DNA of 64,000 nucleotides from Terriglobales bacterium (GCA_035567895.1 DATMPC010000014.1:62001-126000); one strand, 5' to 3'. Positions 7,708 through 16,329 are shown, counted from the stretch's first letter. Program-made: numbers and translations. Notes: a model not told the origin generated them from the sequence alone.

Positions 7708-7734
7708 TTGACGTCTCTACGTACCATGTAGTAG
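7708..7734 (+). promoter_or_regulatory. Probable amidohydrolase promoter with BlaI-type half-operator
   Basis: TTGACG (7708-7713) and TAGTAG (7729-7734) are 15 bases apart, and the -10 lies inside TGTAGTAG (7727-7734). This matches the blaI promoter (6303-6330) in layout and in the downstream TTGCC. To the left, TACGTAC is a weak mirror half-site. The inference is that the amidohydrolase gene is repressed by BlaI separately from the blaI-M56 transcript. Confidence 0.45.
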
Positions 7735-7758
7735 CGTTGCCTTACTGCGTAGGAGCCA

Positions 7759-9189
7759 ATGTTGAGCGCAATCCGGATTTCTCTTTCGCAACTCTTGCAG
7801 TTAGTCGCAGAGGAGCGGTCAACTCGTATCAGACAGCTCGCGCTATTTTCCGTTTTAGTACTCGTGGCGTTGGTTTCAACGGCGCAATTGCGCGGCCAAT
7901 CTGCAGCTCCCGTCACTCTGGTCAAAGCCGCCCGGCTGCTCGATCCGCGAACCGGCAAGGTGCTCTCGCCGGCCGCCGTTCTGAGCGAAGGAGACAAAAT
8001 TAAGCAGGTTGGGTCGCCTTCGCAGCTCAGCGCTCCGGCCGGCGCCCAGACGATCGATCTCGGCAGCGAGACATTACTGCCAGGGTTGATTGACAGCCAT
8101 ACACACCTGTTTCTCGGCATCATTGTGCCGCCGGAACTGGAACAGCAGCGCCATTCGAACGGACTGTTCGCTCCGGGGTTGTTGCTCGCTCTCATTGAGT
8201 CACCAAGCAAGCGCGTGCTGATGGGCGCGCAATCAGCTCGCGAAGACTTGGAGAGCGGCTTCACCACAGTCCGCAATCTCGGACACTCCGGTATTGACGG
8301 CGACACCGAGCTGCGCGACGCGATCAATGCAAGGCGCGTTCCCGGTCCAAGGATCCTCGCCGCCGGACGCAAACTCATCACCAGAGGTTCGTACGTCCAA
8401 AATCTAAATCCCAGTCTGGCTGACGCAATCCTGCAGCAGGAATTTTTGCTGATTGATGGAGCAGACGAGGCGCGGCGGGCGGTGCGGCGGAACGCATTCC
8501 AAAACGTCGATGTGATCAAGGTCACGGCCGATGAGAACCTGACCGTTGCCGAACTTACAGCCGTCGTCGAAGAAGCACACCGGGAGCACCTCAAGGTTGC
8601 CGTTCATGCGGTAGACAGGGTCAGCATACAAACCGCCATCGATGCCCGGGTAGATTCCATTGAGCATGGCAATGATGTAACCGACGAGCAACTGAAGCAG
8701 ATGCGCGACGCCGGCATTTTCCTCGACCTGACACCGACATTCAACGACTTCTTCTACATGAAAATTGCCGAGCCGAGCATAGTCATCTCGCGCGGTTCCC
8801 GCACTGACGCTGTTACTAGCAATGCACGCCGCAAACAGTCCTACGATCAGTTGGTCGAGCGAGTGCTGAAGTCAGGCGTGAAGTTTGCCGCTGGCTCGGA
8901 CATGTGTTGGTTTTACCCGGGAAAGTCGCGCGGGCAAGCGAGCGCTGCGACCTTGGTCAAGCTGCGCGACGCAGGAATGCCGCCTCTTGACGTGGTTCGT
9001 GCCATCACCAGCAATGCAGCCGAAATGCTCGGCTGGCAGGACCGCATTGGGGCCATCGAACCAGAAAGATTTGCAGATCTGATCGCTTTTGCCGGAGACC
9101 CGGTCGCCGATATCGCCGAATTGGAACATGTCGTCTTTGTGATGAAAGGCGGCGAAGTTATCAAAAATGACGCTGCGCGGTCGCGGTAA
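7759..9189 (+). CDS. Exported metal-dependent amidohydrolase (imidazolonepropionase/dipeptidase-like)
   Basis: 476 residues. The N-terminus has a hydrophobic segment (about 26-44, LALFSVLVLVALVSTAQL) ending in a likely signal cleavage region before RGQSAAP. The TIM-barrel amidohydrolase ligands are all visible: DSHTHLF (HxH at 114/116), VDVIKVTAD (the Lys that is often carboxylated), VAVHAVD, SIEHGND and AAGSDMCW (the Asp). This is the composition of the Pro-Xaa dipeptidase/imidazolonase-like subfamily widespread in Acidobacteriota; the substrate is not predictable. AGGAG lies 3 bases before the ATG. It follows the M56 gene after 80 bases that contain a BlaI-type operator-like word. Confidence 0.9.
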   Translation: MLSAIRISLSQLLQLVAEERSTRIRQLALFSVLVLVALVSTAQLRGQSAAPVTLVKAARLLDPRTGKVLSPAAVLSEGDKIKQVGSPSQLSAPAGAQTIDLGSETLLPGLIDSHTHLFLGIIVPPELEQQRHSNGLFAPGLLLALIESPSKRVLMGAQSAREDLESGFTTVRNLGHSGIDGDTELRDAINARRVPGPRILAAGRKLITRGSYVQNLNPSLADAILQQEFLLIDGADEARRAVRRNAFQNVDVIKVTADENLTVAELTAVVEEAHREHLKVAVHAVDRVSIQTAIDARVDSIEHGNDVTDEQLKQMRDAGIFLDLTPTFNDFFYMKIAEPSIVISRGSRTDAVTSNARRKQSYDQLVERVLKSGVKFAAGSDMCWFYPGKSRGQASAATLVKLRDAGMPPLDVVRAITSNAAEMLGWQDRIGAIEPERFADLIAFAGDPVADIAELEHVVFVMKGGEVIKNDAARSR

Positions 9190-9210
9190 GCGGTGAATTG
9201 GAGAGAGCGG

Positions 9211-10455
9211 ATGAGGAAACATGTGGGCGTGTTTGCACTGACGTTCATCATAGGTTGTGTTGCTTTTGCGCAGAACCCTGCAGCACGGATCGTCGATCTG
9301 AAGGCTGCCGACGGCACACCGTTGAAGGCCACCTACTTTGGCGCAGCGAAGCTCGGCCCCGGTGTGCTGCTGCTGCATCAGAACACCCGCACGCGCAAGT
9401 CTTGGGAACGCGTAGCCCGGCAGCTCGCTGCCGCAGGAATCAACACGCTGACGCTCGATCTGCGCGGGTTTGGCGAAAGCGGCACGCTCTTGGCAAAACT
9501 CACTGACGATGAGCGCAGTAAGTACCGGCGCGCCTGGCCGGACGATGTTGACGTCGCATTTGAATATTTGAGCTCGCAGCCAAGCGTTGATCACAACCTG
9601 ATTGGGGCAGCAGGAGCAGGTTGGCTCGGGGTCGATAACGCCGTCGAGGTTGAGCGGCGCCACTCGGCCCTAAAGTCGCTTGTACTGATGTCGGGCGAAA
9701 CAATGCGCGACGGCTTGCAGTTTCTTCATCAGGCGTCGCAGCTACCTGAGCTCTTCGTCTTCTCCGACGATGATGAATACCCACCCACACAGGATGCTAT
9801 GAAACTGCTTTATGCCACTTCGTCCAGCTCGAGCAAGCAGCTGGTGCATTACTCCCAAGCCGAGAACGCGCCCTGGCGCTGGTATGAGACCTCCGACGCC
9901 GAAAGCAGCGGCAAGGTTCGTGCCCGCGGCGGCCACGGGACGGACATGTTTCAGGTCCATCCCGAGCTGCCAGGCATGATTGTCTATTGGTTTGTGACCA
10001 CACTCATCAAGGTTCCAGGTCGCGCCCCCGCCGATACGCTCGCAGCAGCGACAGTCCTGAATCAGCTGCAGGAGCCGGGCGGAGCGGCTCAAGTCACGAA
10101 GCAATTGTTGGAAGCCCGGCGCAAAGATCCTCAGGCCCAGTTGTGGCCCGAGGTCGCGGTTGACATCATCGCTGAGGACTATCAGCGCGCTGGCGATGTC
10201 AAGAATGCAATTGAGGTCTTCGAGCTGAATCTCCTCGCTTATCCCGATTCCGCCGACGCCCGCTCTAACCTTGCGGACGCCTATTTGGCAGACGGCCAGA
10301 AGGATCTCGCACGGCAATATGCCGAAAAGGCATTGACGATGATCGACTCCCATAAAACGGCGGTATCTTCCTGGTCTGACACTGAAGAGCGGCGAGGAGA
10401 GGTTCGTCGAGCCATCGAGAGTACGCTAGCTCAGGCGAACAAGGCGGAGCACTGA
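9211..10455 (+). CDS. Exported alpha/beta-hydrolase-fold protein with TPR tail, nucleophile apparently lost
   Basis: 414 residues from ATG 9211, preferred over the in-frame GTG 9193 because GGAGAGAG lies just before it and a clean signal peptide results (MRKHVGVFALTFIIGCVAFA). Residues 25-270 have the dienelactone-hydrolase-like fold: GVLLLHQN, TLDLRGFGESG and a late HG (GGHGTDMF). The nucleophile elbow, normally G-x-S/C-x-G, reads GAGWLG at 135-140 with Gly where the Ser or Cys should be, so hydrolysis is doubtful. Residues 290-410 contain TPR-like helices (NAIEVFELNLLAYPDSADARSNLADAYLADG). It lies 21 bases after the amidohydrolase and is probably co-transcribed. Confidence 0.8.
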   Translation: MRKHVGVFALTFIIGCVAFAQNPAARIVDLKAADGTPLKATYFGAAKLGPGVLLLHQNTRTRKSWERVARQLAAAGINTLTLDLRGFGESGTLLAKLTDDERSKYRRAWPDDVDVAFEYLSSQPSVDHNLIGAAGAGWLGVDNAVEVERRHSALKSLVLMSGETMRDGLQFLHQASQLPELFVFSDDDEYPPTQDAMKLLYATSSSSSKQLVHYSQAENAPWRWYETSDAESSGKVRARGGHGTDMFQVHPELPGMIVYWFVTTLIKVPGRAPADTLAAATVLNQLQEPGGAAQVTKQLLEARRKDPQAQLWPEVAVDIIAEDYQRAGDVKNAIEVFELNLLAYPDSADARSNLADAYLADGQKDLARQYAEKALTMIDSHKTAVSSWSDTEERRGEVRRAIESTLAQANKAEH

Positions 10456-10563
10456 AACACATTCGATTGGCAGTTTCTCGATTGCCGACAATTTGACTGT
10501 GACGATCTAGGGAACACGCTAGGAAACAACCTCGAGCACAGGGAGGAGAAATTCTGATTTACG

Positions 10564-10975
10564 TCACTCGTCATGTAGCGCCACGAAGGGGTTTAGGCGC
10601 GCTGCTGGCAGGGCGGGAACCGCGCTGGCCAGCGCGGCGATCACAGCTACGCGCACGCTGGCGATCAGAAGAGTCGCAGGATCGGTAGGAAAAGGAGAGA
10701 GAGCGCTGCCGGTCCGAGGGCCGCGACCAATCCAATTCCAGCACGTATTCCCACGCCAGACATTGCGGCGTCGTCTTTCATGATCATGCCGAGGATATCT
10801 CCACGATCCGCCCGAGAACGATGCGAATGCCGATTTCGCAGGTTCTGCGCGCGGCCATTTAGGAAATGACTCCATAGAGTCCCACAATGGCGAGCACAAT
10901 CGCAAGTGCGCCAAAGAAGAAGCCGGCCAACATGGCCATCAGGCACAAAATGGGATTGCAAAGGAAGCGCTCCAG
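10564..10975 (-). pseudogene. Relic of an ADOP permease C-terminus
   Basis: Three minus-strand frames in turn encode consecutive parts of the C-terminal FtsX block of an ADOP permease: MAMLAGFFFGALAIVLAIVG then LYGVIS, a TAA where Tyr is expected, then MAARRTCEIGIRIVLG; next ADRGDILGMIMKDDAAMSG in a second frame; and finally VAVIAALASAVPALPAARLN ending FVALHDE in a third. One in-frame stop and at least two frameshifts make it non-functional. Homology seems to begin at about 10972 (ERFL), only a few bases from the tRNA-Lys fragment at 10981, so the two remnants meet at a sharp junction. Confidence 0.85.
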
Positions 10976-10980
10976 GTTTC

Positions 10981-11030
10981 ACTGACTCTTAATCAGTAGG
11001 CTGAAGGTTCGATTCCCTCCGCGCTCACCA
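10981..11030 (+). pseudogene. tRNA-Lys(CTT) 3' fragment (anticodon arm to CCA)
   Basis: The sequence begins exactly with a 5-bp anticodon stem ACTGA/TCAGT closing the loop CTCTTAA (anticodon CTT), followed by a short variable region, a T arm with the GGTTCGATTCC core and one A-C mismatch, seven acceptor bases and ACCA. The 26 upstream bases do not fold into a D arm or a matching acceptor strand; they are permease relic. It is therefore a truncated tRNA-Lys 3' half. Such 3' fragments are the usual leftovers of integration into tRNA genes, but no integrase is present in the window. Confidence 0.8.
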
Positions 11031-11235
11031 AACCCAGTATTCATGAGGGTTTCCGCCGCATTGGACATCAGTCGTCGTAACAAAGTTTCGTAACAACCGA
11101 TAACGACTGGCCGCAATTGGCTGTGCAAACAAGCAACTTTAATCCGCTGATCCTTAAATCGTCGGTTGAAGGTTCAAGACACCATTGCACACATGCCGGT
11201 CTGCGGAGGTCGCAGCGAACGCCATCTCGAAGGCG
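11031..11235. other. Spacer after the tRNA fragment, with a second tRNA-like trace
   Basis: No gene seen. CGTAACAA occurs twice close together at about 11076-11097. At about 11146-11181 the words cctTAA...GGTTGAAGGTTCAAGAC loosely resemble an anticodon loop, variable region and T arm, but the stems do not close. It may be a further decayed tRNA end or chance. Confidence 0.35.
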
Positions 11236-12753
11236 CTAAGTGGGACGGATATTTCGGTTTAGATGATAGAAGTTGTATGGGTCGTACTTTCTCTTCAATG
11301 ACGCGAGCCTCGCATATGACGAGGCATAAGATGCGCGAACGGCGGATGGACTGTCACAGCTGAGGTAATTGATGTAGGTTCCTGCGCTGGAATGAGACTT
11401 CATGTCGGCGTGGCACTTGTCCACCCACGCCATGGCGGCTTCGGCGTCTGACGGCTCATACCAGCCCATATCGAAGAAATACGTAGCTTGGCCCGTTCTC
11501 CGCGGCAATGGGCTCTCCGCTTCCCCCGCCCGACTGACTTCGCCGTGGATGTAATGACCGATGCCAATGGACCATCCAAATGGCGCATTCAGCACGGTGT
11601 TCGCCATCGCGTCGGCGCCGGCATCGCTCAGTTGCTCCCATGAACCTCCTCTCCAGTAGTCGAAACAACGACGCTTGGCCGAAGGTGGAGGCGCCGCAGT
11701 CTCAGAAAACAATCGGCGGCCGAACTCCGGCCCTGGGCGGTCGATGAGATGACTATAGGGGACAATTCCCATCGCGTCCGCTAGCGGCCCGAATTCGCGA
11801 AGCGGGCGCAGCACGCGGTTGCCGTCCGTAGGATCGCCGCTCCAGCATGCGGTCGCCAAAACCGTCGGCTTACCGAGCACTCGAATGCTGAGCTCGACCG
11901 TGAGTCCGTCGGGTGCCTGCTTCATGAAGTCGCGGTAAAAGCGAAGGAATGCCGCGATGTCGCCCCGGTACGCTGCCACCCCGCCAAAGACTTGCGTGAC
12001 AGGATGCAGCCTAAGTGTCATTGAAGTCACGACTCCAAAATTTCCGCCGCCACCCTTGACCGCCCAAAACAGATCCGGATTTTCGTCTGCACTGACGTGC
12101 AGAGTGTTGCCATCAGCAGTAACCAGTTTCGCGTCGACCAGATTGTCACAGGCCGCCCCGTGTTTGCCGGCGAGCCAGCCCAGGCCACCTCCGAGTGTCA
12201 GCCCGGCAACGCCGATGCCCGGATGACACCCTAGGGCTGCAGCCAGTCCGTAGGGCTCTGCGGCGGCGCTCAACTCCCCCGCGCGCACTCCCGCCTGAAC
12301 TGTCGCCGTCCGGCGCTGAAGATCAACGTTGACCTGCTTCATTCGAGATAGTTCAAAGACGATGCCCCCCTCGCACGTTGAAGCCCCAAGCACGTCAAAA
12401 CCGCCGGCCCGGATGGAGGCTTCCAGCTCATGTTCCCGCGCGAAGCGTACGGCACGGACCACGTCATCATGATTCGCGCAGCGCACTACGAGCTGCGGGC
12501 GCCGATCGGTCGTTGGATTAAAGCTTTCCACTCTTCGCGCGACGTCGTAACTCGGATCAGACGGTAGGACGATATCGCCCTCAAATTGCTGACGGAGCTT
12601 CGCCAGCGCATAAGAAATCGCCGATTGATTCCGCTCCGCCGACCATGCGAGAGCAAAACGATGACAGGGGAGAAACAGCGTTTGGATAAGAGAAACAGAA
12701 GTGATTTTCAGAAACCTGCGGCGGTTCGCAACCATGCAGATCAGACGCGCCAT
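11236..12753 (-). CDS. Tat-exported FAD-linked oxidase (berberine-bridge-type), covalent His replaced
   Basis: 505 residues with a twin-arginine leader (ANRRRFLKITSVSLI) at the N-terminus, so probably folded and exported by Tat. The FAD-binding PCMH domain spans about residues 85-260 (PQLVVRCANHDDVVRAVRFA, GLTLGGGLGWLAGKHG, GGGGNFGVVTS), and the C-terminus has the BBE tail (YASSYARLASLKRKYDPYNF, HLNRNI). Family enzymes oxidise sugars or alkaloids and bind FAD through a His after the GG. Here that site reads RAGGF (Phe 119), while the second attachment Cys (GCHPG, Cys 176) is kept. FAD may thus be singly linked or non-covalent. An in-frame ATG six codons later is an alternative start. Substrate unknown. 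Confidence 0.88.
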   Translation of the reverse strand: MARLICMVANRRRFLKITSVSLIQTLFLPCHRFALAWSAERNQSAISYALAKLRQQFEGDIVLPSDPSYDVARRVESFNPTTDRRPQLVVRCANHDDVVRAVRFAREHELEASIRAGGFDVLGASTCEGGIVFELSRMKQVNVDLQRRTATVQAGVRAGELSAAAEPYGLAAALGCHPGIGVAGLTLGGGLGWLAGKHGAACDNLVDAKLVTADGNTLHVSADENPDLFWAVKGGGGNFGVVTSMTLRLHPVTQVFGGVAAYRGDIAAFLRFYRDFMKQAPDGLTVELSIRVLGKPTVLATACWSGDPTDGNRVLRPLREFGPLADAMGIVPYSHLIDRPGPEFGRRLFSETAAPPPSAKRRCFDYWRGGSWEQLSDAGADAMANTVLNAPFGWSIGIGHYIHGEVSRAGEAESPLPRRTGQATYFFDMGWYEPSDAEAAMAWVDKCHADMKSHSSAGTYINYLSCDSPSAVRASYASSYARLASLKRKYDPYNFYHLNRNIRPT

Positions 12754-13440
12754 CGTCTTATTCGTTACCGAGCGCGGAAGTCCTCAAACATTTCTGTATA
12801 CGATTATCTGCGATCTGATCCGTTCTCCTCTGGAGTATCGGCGTTGCTCCCGCCGTACGACTCGAGCGTGCTTCAATCTCAGACGCGCTCCACGGATCGA
12901 GCGCTGCTAAAAGGCCGACAACGAAAAAAGTCCGCACCACGACTCTCCATAGGCGAACGCACCAGAGTTGGCGAACAACCTAGTCATCCAAACCGGCGTC
13001 TTGCAGAGGTCGCGGAAGTAGTGGTGGGGCGGTGGGATTGACATTGGCTATCTTGCGGCAATTGTTGAGGGGCGGCCACACGCACGACAAGCAACAATGG
13101 CCACGAGGTCGGCACCTGCGTAACGTTACTTGGCGGCAGCAGCTCGGACTGCCGGTCAGAGAATAGCTGTCATTCTTGAGGCAAACGCTGGTACGGCGCG
13201 AGAAGGGCTTCACGACCTGCGCCTGTGGATTTGCATCGCATAACATTCCGGAGAGATGAAAGTAGTGCGACTGCGCGCCAGGTCTCACAATTCTTGGGTG
13301 CGATCAGCCCGGGAGGCGCAGACTTGTCGTAGCGCGAACTGCGCAAAAATATTCGCGACTGGCTTCAGAAAATGTGATAGATGTGACACACTCATTTTGG
13401 TGAATCATCATCGCCTCTGACGTGTGCTCCGGAGACCGGT
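12754..13440. other. Gene-free spacer
   Basis: About 690 bases between the divergent oxidase and membrane-protein genes. The open frames here have no recognisable domain. At 13374-13385 TGTGATAGATGTGAC is a direct repeat of TGTGA rather than the inverted CRP-type site. A modest ribosome site, CGGAG, precedes the TTG start at 13441. Nothing else is supported. Confidence 0.4.
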
Positions 13441-13926
13441 TTGGCCGTACGCACTTTTCCACCATCGGCACGAAAGCCTATAGCCGCACTTTGGTTTGCG
13501 GCGTTTGCGGCTCTCGCTGCCTCCCTGTTTTTCCTTCGGGTGGTGATGGCACCTCACGCCGTCATTTTGTATGTTGTATTGCCTTCTTTCGCTGCCGGGA
13601 TTGCCGGGTATAGCTGGGGCGGAGCCATTTTGGATTCATCCCGAGTCCAGAATTATGGCCAGACCGTGCTGCGAGGTCTTATAGTCGGCGGCGCGACGTT
13701 CGTGATTTTTGCCGCGCTCTATGCTTGTGGGCTTCCACTGTTGGAATGGCGATGGTCTTTGGGACGGGTGGGAAGTCTCTTCCTATTGACTCTCATGCTG
13801 GGAATTCTTATGGGCGGGCCACTTGTTGCTATCACCGGCATGACTGCCGCAGTCACTCTATTCAGACTCGGCCACCATTTCTTTGCTGAAAGTGACGGCC
13901 GAGTTTCTGAAACCAGCATCGTGTAG
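13441..13926 (+). CDS. Small integral membrane protein of unknown function
   Basis: 161 residues from a TTG start with CGGAG about 9 bases upstream. Four hydrophobic segments are visible: residues 15-34 (ALWFAAFAALAASLFFL), 40-60 (AVILYVVLPSFAAGIAGY), 80-98 (GLIVGGATFVIFAALYACG) and 110-140 (LFLLTLMLGILMGGPLVAITGMTA). The N-terminus is short and basic and the C-terminus polar, both probably cytoplasmic. No family was recognised and no partner gene lies nearby. Composition and frame support a real gene. Confidence 0.65.
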   Translation: MAVRTFPPSARKPIAALWFAAFAALAASLFFLRVVMAPHAVILYVVLPSFAAGIAGYSWGGAILDSSRVQNYGQTVLRGLIVGGATFVIFAALYACGLPLLEWRWSLGRVGSLFLLTLMLGILMGGPLVAITGMTAAVTLFRLGHHFFAESDGRVSETSIV

Positions 13927-14495
13927 ACTGCCCCCGCGAACTATTGCGTCCCGTCAATCGGCAAATATGCCTTTGGCACGCGATCCACTTTCAAAGCGCT
14001 TCAGCCCACTTCTAAAAGTCTTTCGCGTAATACCGGGATCCTGCGGTGTCGCATCGACCTCTTCTTGATCCCTTGGTACCTACGCAAGGGGTCAATCCAC
14101 GGCGGCATTGATAAGAAAGCCGGAATTTTCCTGATCTCTTCTCCAGCGGAACTCCCAAACCTTTCCTTTCTTGCGCGCCCACTTCAAACTCCCTTACTGA
14201 CAACTCGTGCGCCTCATTTTTCTCCTTTGTTGAGACCGACACGGTATCGTGTGGCAGGGGAAACGCCGGACAACGCGATCCCGGCGGAATATCTGAAGAA
14301 ATAGTCCCGCCGTTCGTCCCTTGGGTGCTGGTTGACGAGGCGTTATGGCTTACGTCCAAAGCACAACTCAACTCGGTTCCTGTAAGAGATTGTGCAACTT
14401 CGCTCCGAATCGAGATCGCCGAAGCCCACCTGACGAAAACCGCCCCAGGTGGGGCATGCTGCGGGGAATAGTGTAGGCTTTTGACCAAGACAATC
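13927..14495. other. Gene-free spacer before the GH5 gene
   Basis: About 570 bases without a recognisable gene on either strand. A long minus-strand open frame covering 14012-14665 has no domain and runs through the start of the glycosidase, so it is taken as chance. No clear promoter or ribosome site was identified for the gene at 14496. Confidence 0.4.
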
Positions 14496-15719
14496 ATGTC
14501 GAATTCGAGAATCCTGCTGCAGGTTCTTCTTGTTCTTGCGATGCTTTCCCAAGCAAGAGCGCAGTTCGCGCACGCCGACCACAAACAGATCGTGGATGCA
14601 GCCGGTAAACCGCTGCTGATTCGGGCAACCAATTTGGGAAATTGGTTGCTGCCGGAAGGGTACATGTGGTTGTTCGAAGGCGGACCGCAATCGCCGAGTG
14701 AGATCCATACGCTGTTGTTCGAACTGCTTGGACCTGAAGGTTCAGCTGCGTTTTGGACGAAGTACCGCCAGAACTACATCACTCGAGAGGACATTGCGTT
14801 CCTCCATCGGGCCGGCTTCAACGCGATTCGCGTCCCAATGCACTACGGCCTTTTCGAGAACGATGACGCGGAGGGTTTCAAGCTGTTGGACAGCTTAATC
14901 TCCTGGTGCCGCGCCGAACGCTTGTATGTGATTCTCGACATGCATGCTGCCCCGGGCGGTCAGACCGGCACGAACATCGATGACAGCGGCGGTTATCCAT
15001 GGCTGTATCAGAGTCCGCAAGAGCAGGAGCACCTGATTGCCATCTGGCGGCGCCTGGCGACGCACTACAGCGAGGAACCGGCTGTGCTCGGATACGACCT
15101 GCTGAATGAACCGATCCCACACTTTCCCGAGCTGCGACTTTTGAACCCCTCGCTGGAACCGCTGTATAAGAAGCTTGCAGCCGAGATCCGAAAGGTCGAT
15201 GTCCACCATATTCTCTTTCTCGGCGGCGCGCAGTGGGACAGTAACTTTTCCGTTTTCGGGAGACCCTTCGATGCGAACGTCGCCTATACGTTTCACAGAT
15301 ACTGGACAGCGCCGGATGAAAGCGTGCTGCGGCAGTACATCAATTTTCGTGATCGCTATGACGTGCCGATCTGGTTGGGCGAATCCGGAGAGAATACGGA
15401 TGACTGGATCGCCACGTTCGTAAAATCCCTCGAAGCTAACAACATCGGCTGGGCTTTTTGGCCCTACAAGAAGATGGAAAAGCTATCGGCGGTAGTCAGC
15501 ATTGTCCCGCCGGTCGACTGGGCAACAATCGTGAGATTCGCAAAGCTTCCGCGTGAGACCGCACACGTCCAAGACAGGCTGAAGGCCCGCCCTGAACAGG
15601 AGAAGATCAACCGTGACTTCAGCGAGCTAGTGGAGAACGTCCAGCTGCAAAAATGTCGTGTGAACGAGGGCTATCTAAAAGCGTTGGGGATGAGATCGGA
15701 ATCCCTTTCTGGGAAATGA
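14496..15719 (+). CDS. Secreted glycoside hydrolase family 5 (cellulase-type) enzyme
   Basis: 407 residues from ATG 14496, chosen over the TTG five codons earlier because it gives a compact signal peptide (MSNSRILLQVLLVLAMLSQA, cleaved near ARA-Q). The (beta/alpha)8 barrel signatures are clear: NLGNWLLPEGYMW, GFNAIRVPMHYG, VILDMHAAPGGQ, YDLLNEP with acid/base Glu 205, YTFHRYW, and IWLGESGEN with nucleophile Glu 296. It hydrolyses beta-linked glucans, with sequence closest in style to GH5 enzymes acting on beta-1,3 or beta-1,4 glucans; linkage cannot be fixed. It probably acts outside the cytoplasm. No carbohydrate-binding module is seen. It stands alone. Confidence 0.9.
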   Translation: MSNSRILLQVLLVLAMLSQARAQFAHADHKQIVDAAGKPLLIRATNLGNWLLPEGYMWLFEGGPQSPSEIHTLLFELLGPEGSAAFWTKYRQNYITREDIAFLHRAGFNAIRVPMHYGLFENDDAEGFKLLDSLISWCRAERLYVILDMHAAPGGQTGTNIDDSGGYPWLYQSPQEQEHLIAIWRRLATHYSEEPAVLGYDLLNEPIPHFPELRLLNPSLEPLYKKLAAEIRKVDVHHILFLGGAQWDSNFSVFGRPFDANVAYTFHRYWTAPDESVLRQYINFRDRYDVPIWLGESGENTDDWIATFVKSLEANNIGWAFWPYKKMEKLSAVVSIVPPVDWATIVRFAKLPRETAHVQDRLKARPEQEKINRDFSELVENVQLQKCRVNEGYLKALGMRSESLSGK

Positions 15720-16195
15720 TTGAAATAGCCTCGGTAGATATTCCCAGACCGCGGCGCTACGAGTAATTAGATTCGGTTTCCCGTGTGGGTACTCACGGGC
15801 CGATAAAGACGCCCAGTTTCGATACCACAATCAAGCCATTGGCGATTCAACTGTTCTGTTTTGCAAAAATCCTCTCATTTCATCAGGTCGATCCCCAATA
15901 GCCGGGATTACCTTGCTGAAGCGTAGAAGCTTGTTGCACTCGCGCGTGTCATCGCCAATGGCTCGTCAATGCCTGCATATATAAGGATGAGCATAAGGAT
16001 GAATGCCCGTGCAGCGCTTGCCAAATACTTTTACCTAATGTGGTCGACGCCAAAGGCTTCTGGGCTGCTATCTGCCACAGCACATGTCTCTTGTTACCAG
16101 AGACGTAGAGGCATTCATGATCGAGGCGGCCCAATCGACGATACCGGAAGCGGAGCATTAAGAAGGGAAGGAAGTTATACAATGCGCAGTAGTTA
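15720..16195. other. Spacer between GH5 and tRNA-Phe, with one hairpin
   Basis: No gene recognised. An 8-bp stem with one mismatch (15780-15787 with 15792-15799, GGTA loop) lies about 60 bases after the glycosidase stop but has no T-tract, so it is at best a weak terminator. The rest is featureless. Confidence 0.4.
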
Positions 16196-16271
16196 TGGTG
16201 GCCAGGGAGGGAATCGAACCCCCGACGCCAGCCTTTTCAGGGCTGCGCTCTACCATCTGAGCTACCTGGCC
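16196..16271 (-). tRNA. tRNA-Phe (GAA), CCA encoded
   Basis: On the minus strand a full cloverleaf: acceptor GGCCAGG/CCTGGCC, D arm with TAGCTCAGATGGTAGAGC, anticodon stem GCAGC/GGCTG-type with loop CTGAAAA (anticodon GAA), variable loop, and T arm GGGGGTTCGATTCCCTC, discriminator A then CCA. 76 nucleotides including CCA. Confidence 0.95.
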
Positions 16272-16323
16272 AATCTGGATTTGCAACTACAGGTTGGGAG
16301 CGTCGAGCCACGACCCTCATGGA

Positions 16324-16329
16324 ATTATA
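16324..16329 (-). promoter_or_regulatory. Candidate -10 box of tRNA-Phe
   Basis: A perfect TATAAT on the minus strand about 53 bases before the tRNA 5' end. No good -35 hexamer is visible at the right distance, so only the -10 is proposed. Confidence 0.4.

Noticed and set aside
7428-8594. A 388-residue minus-strand frame
   Set aside because: It is antisense to the M56 and amidohydrolase genes, with Ser/Arg-rich content typical of shadow frames.
13370-13390. TGTGATAGATGTGAC considered as a CRP site
   Set aside because: The two TGTGA words are direct, not inverted, so it does not match the CRP dyad.
14012-14665. A 217-residue minus-strand frame before and into the GH5 gene
   Set aside because: No domain, low-complexity composition, and overlap with the signal peptide region of a clear glycosidase.
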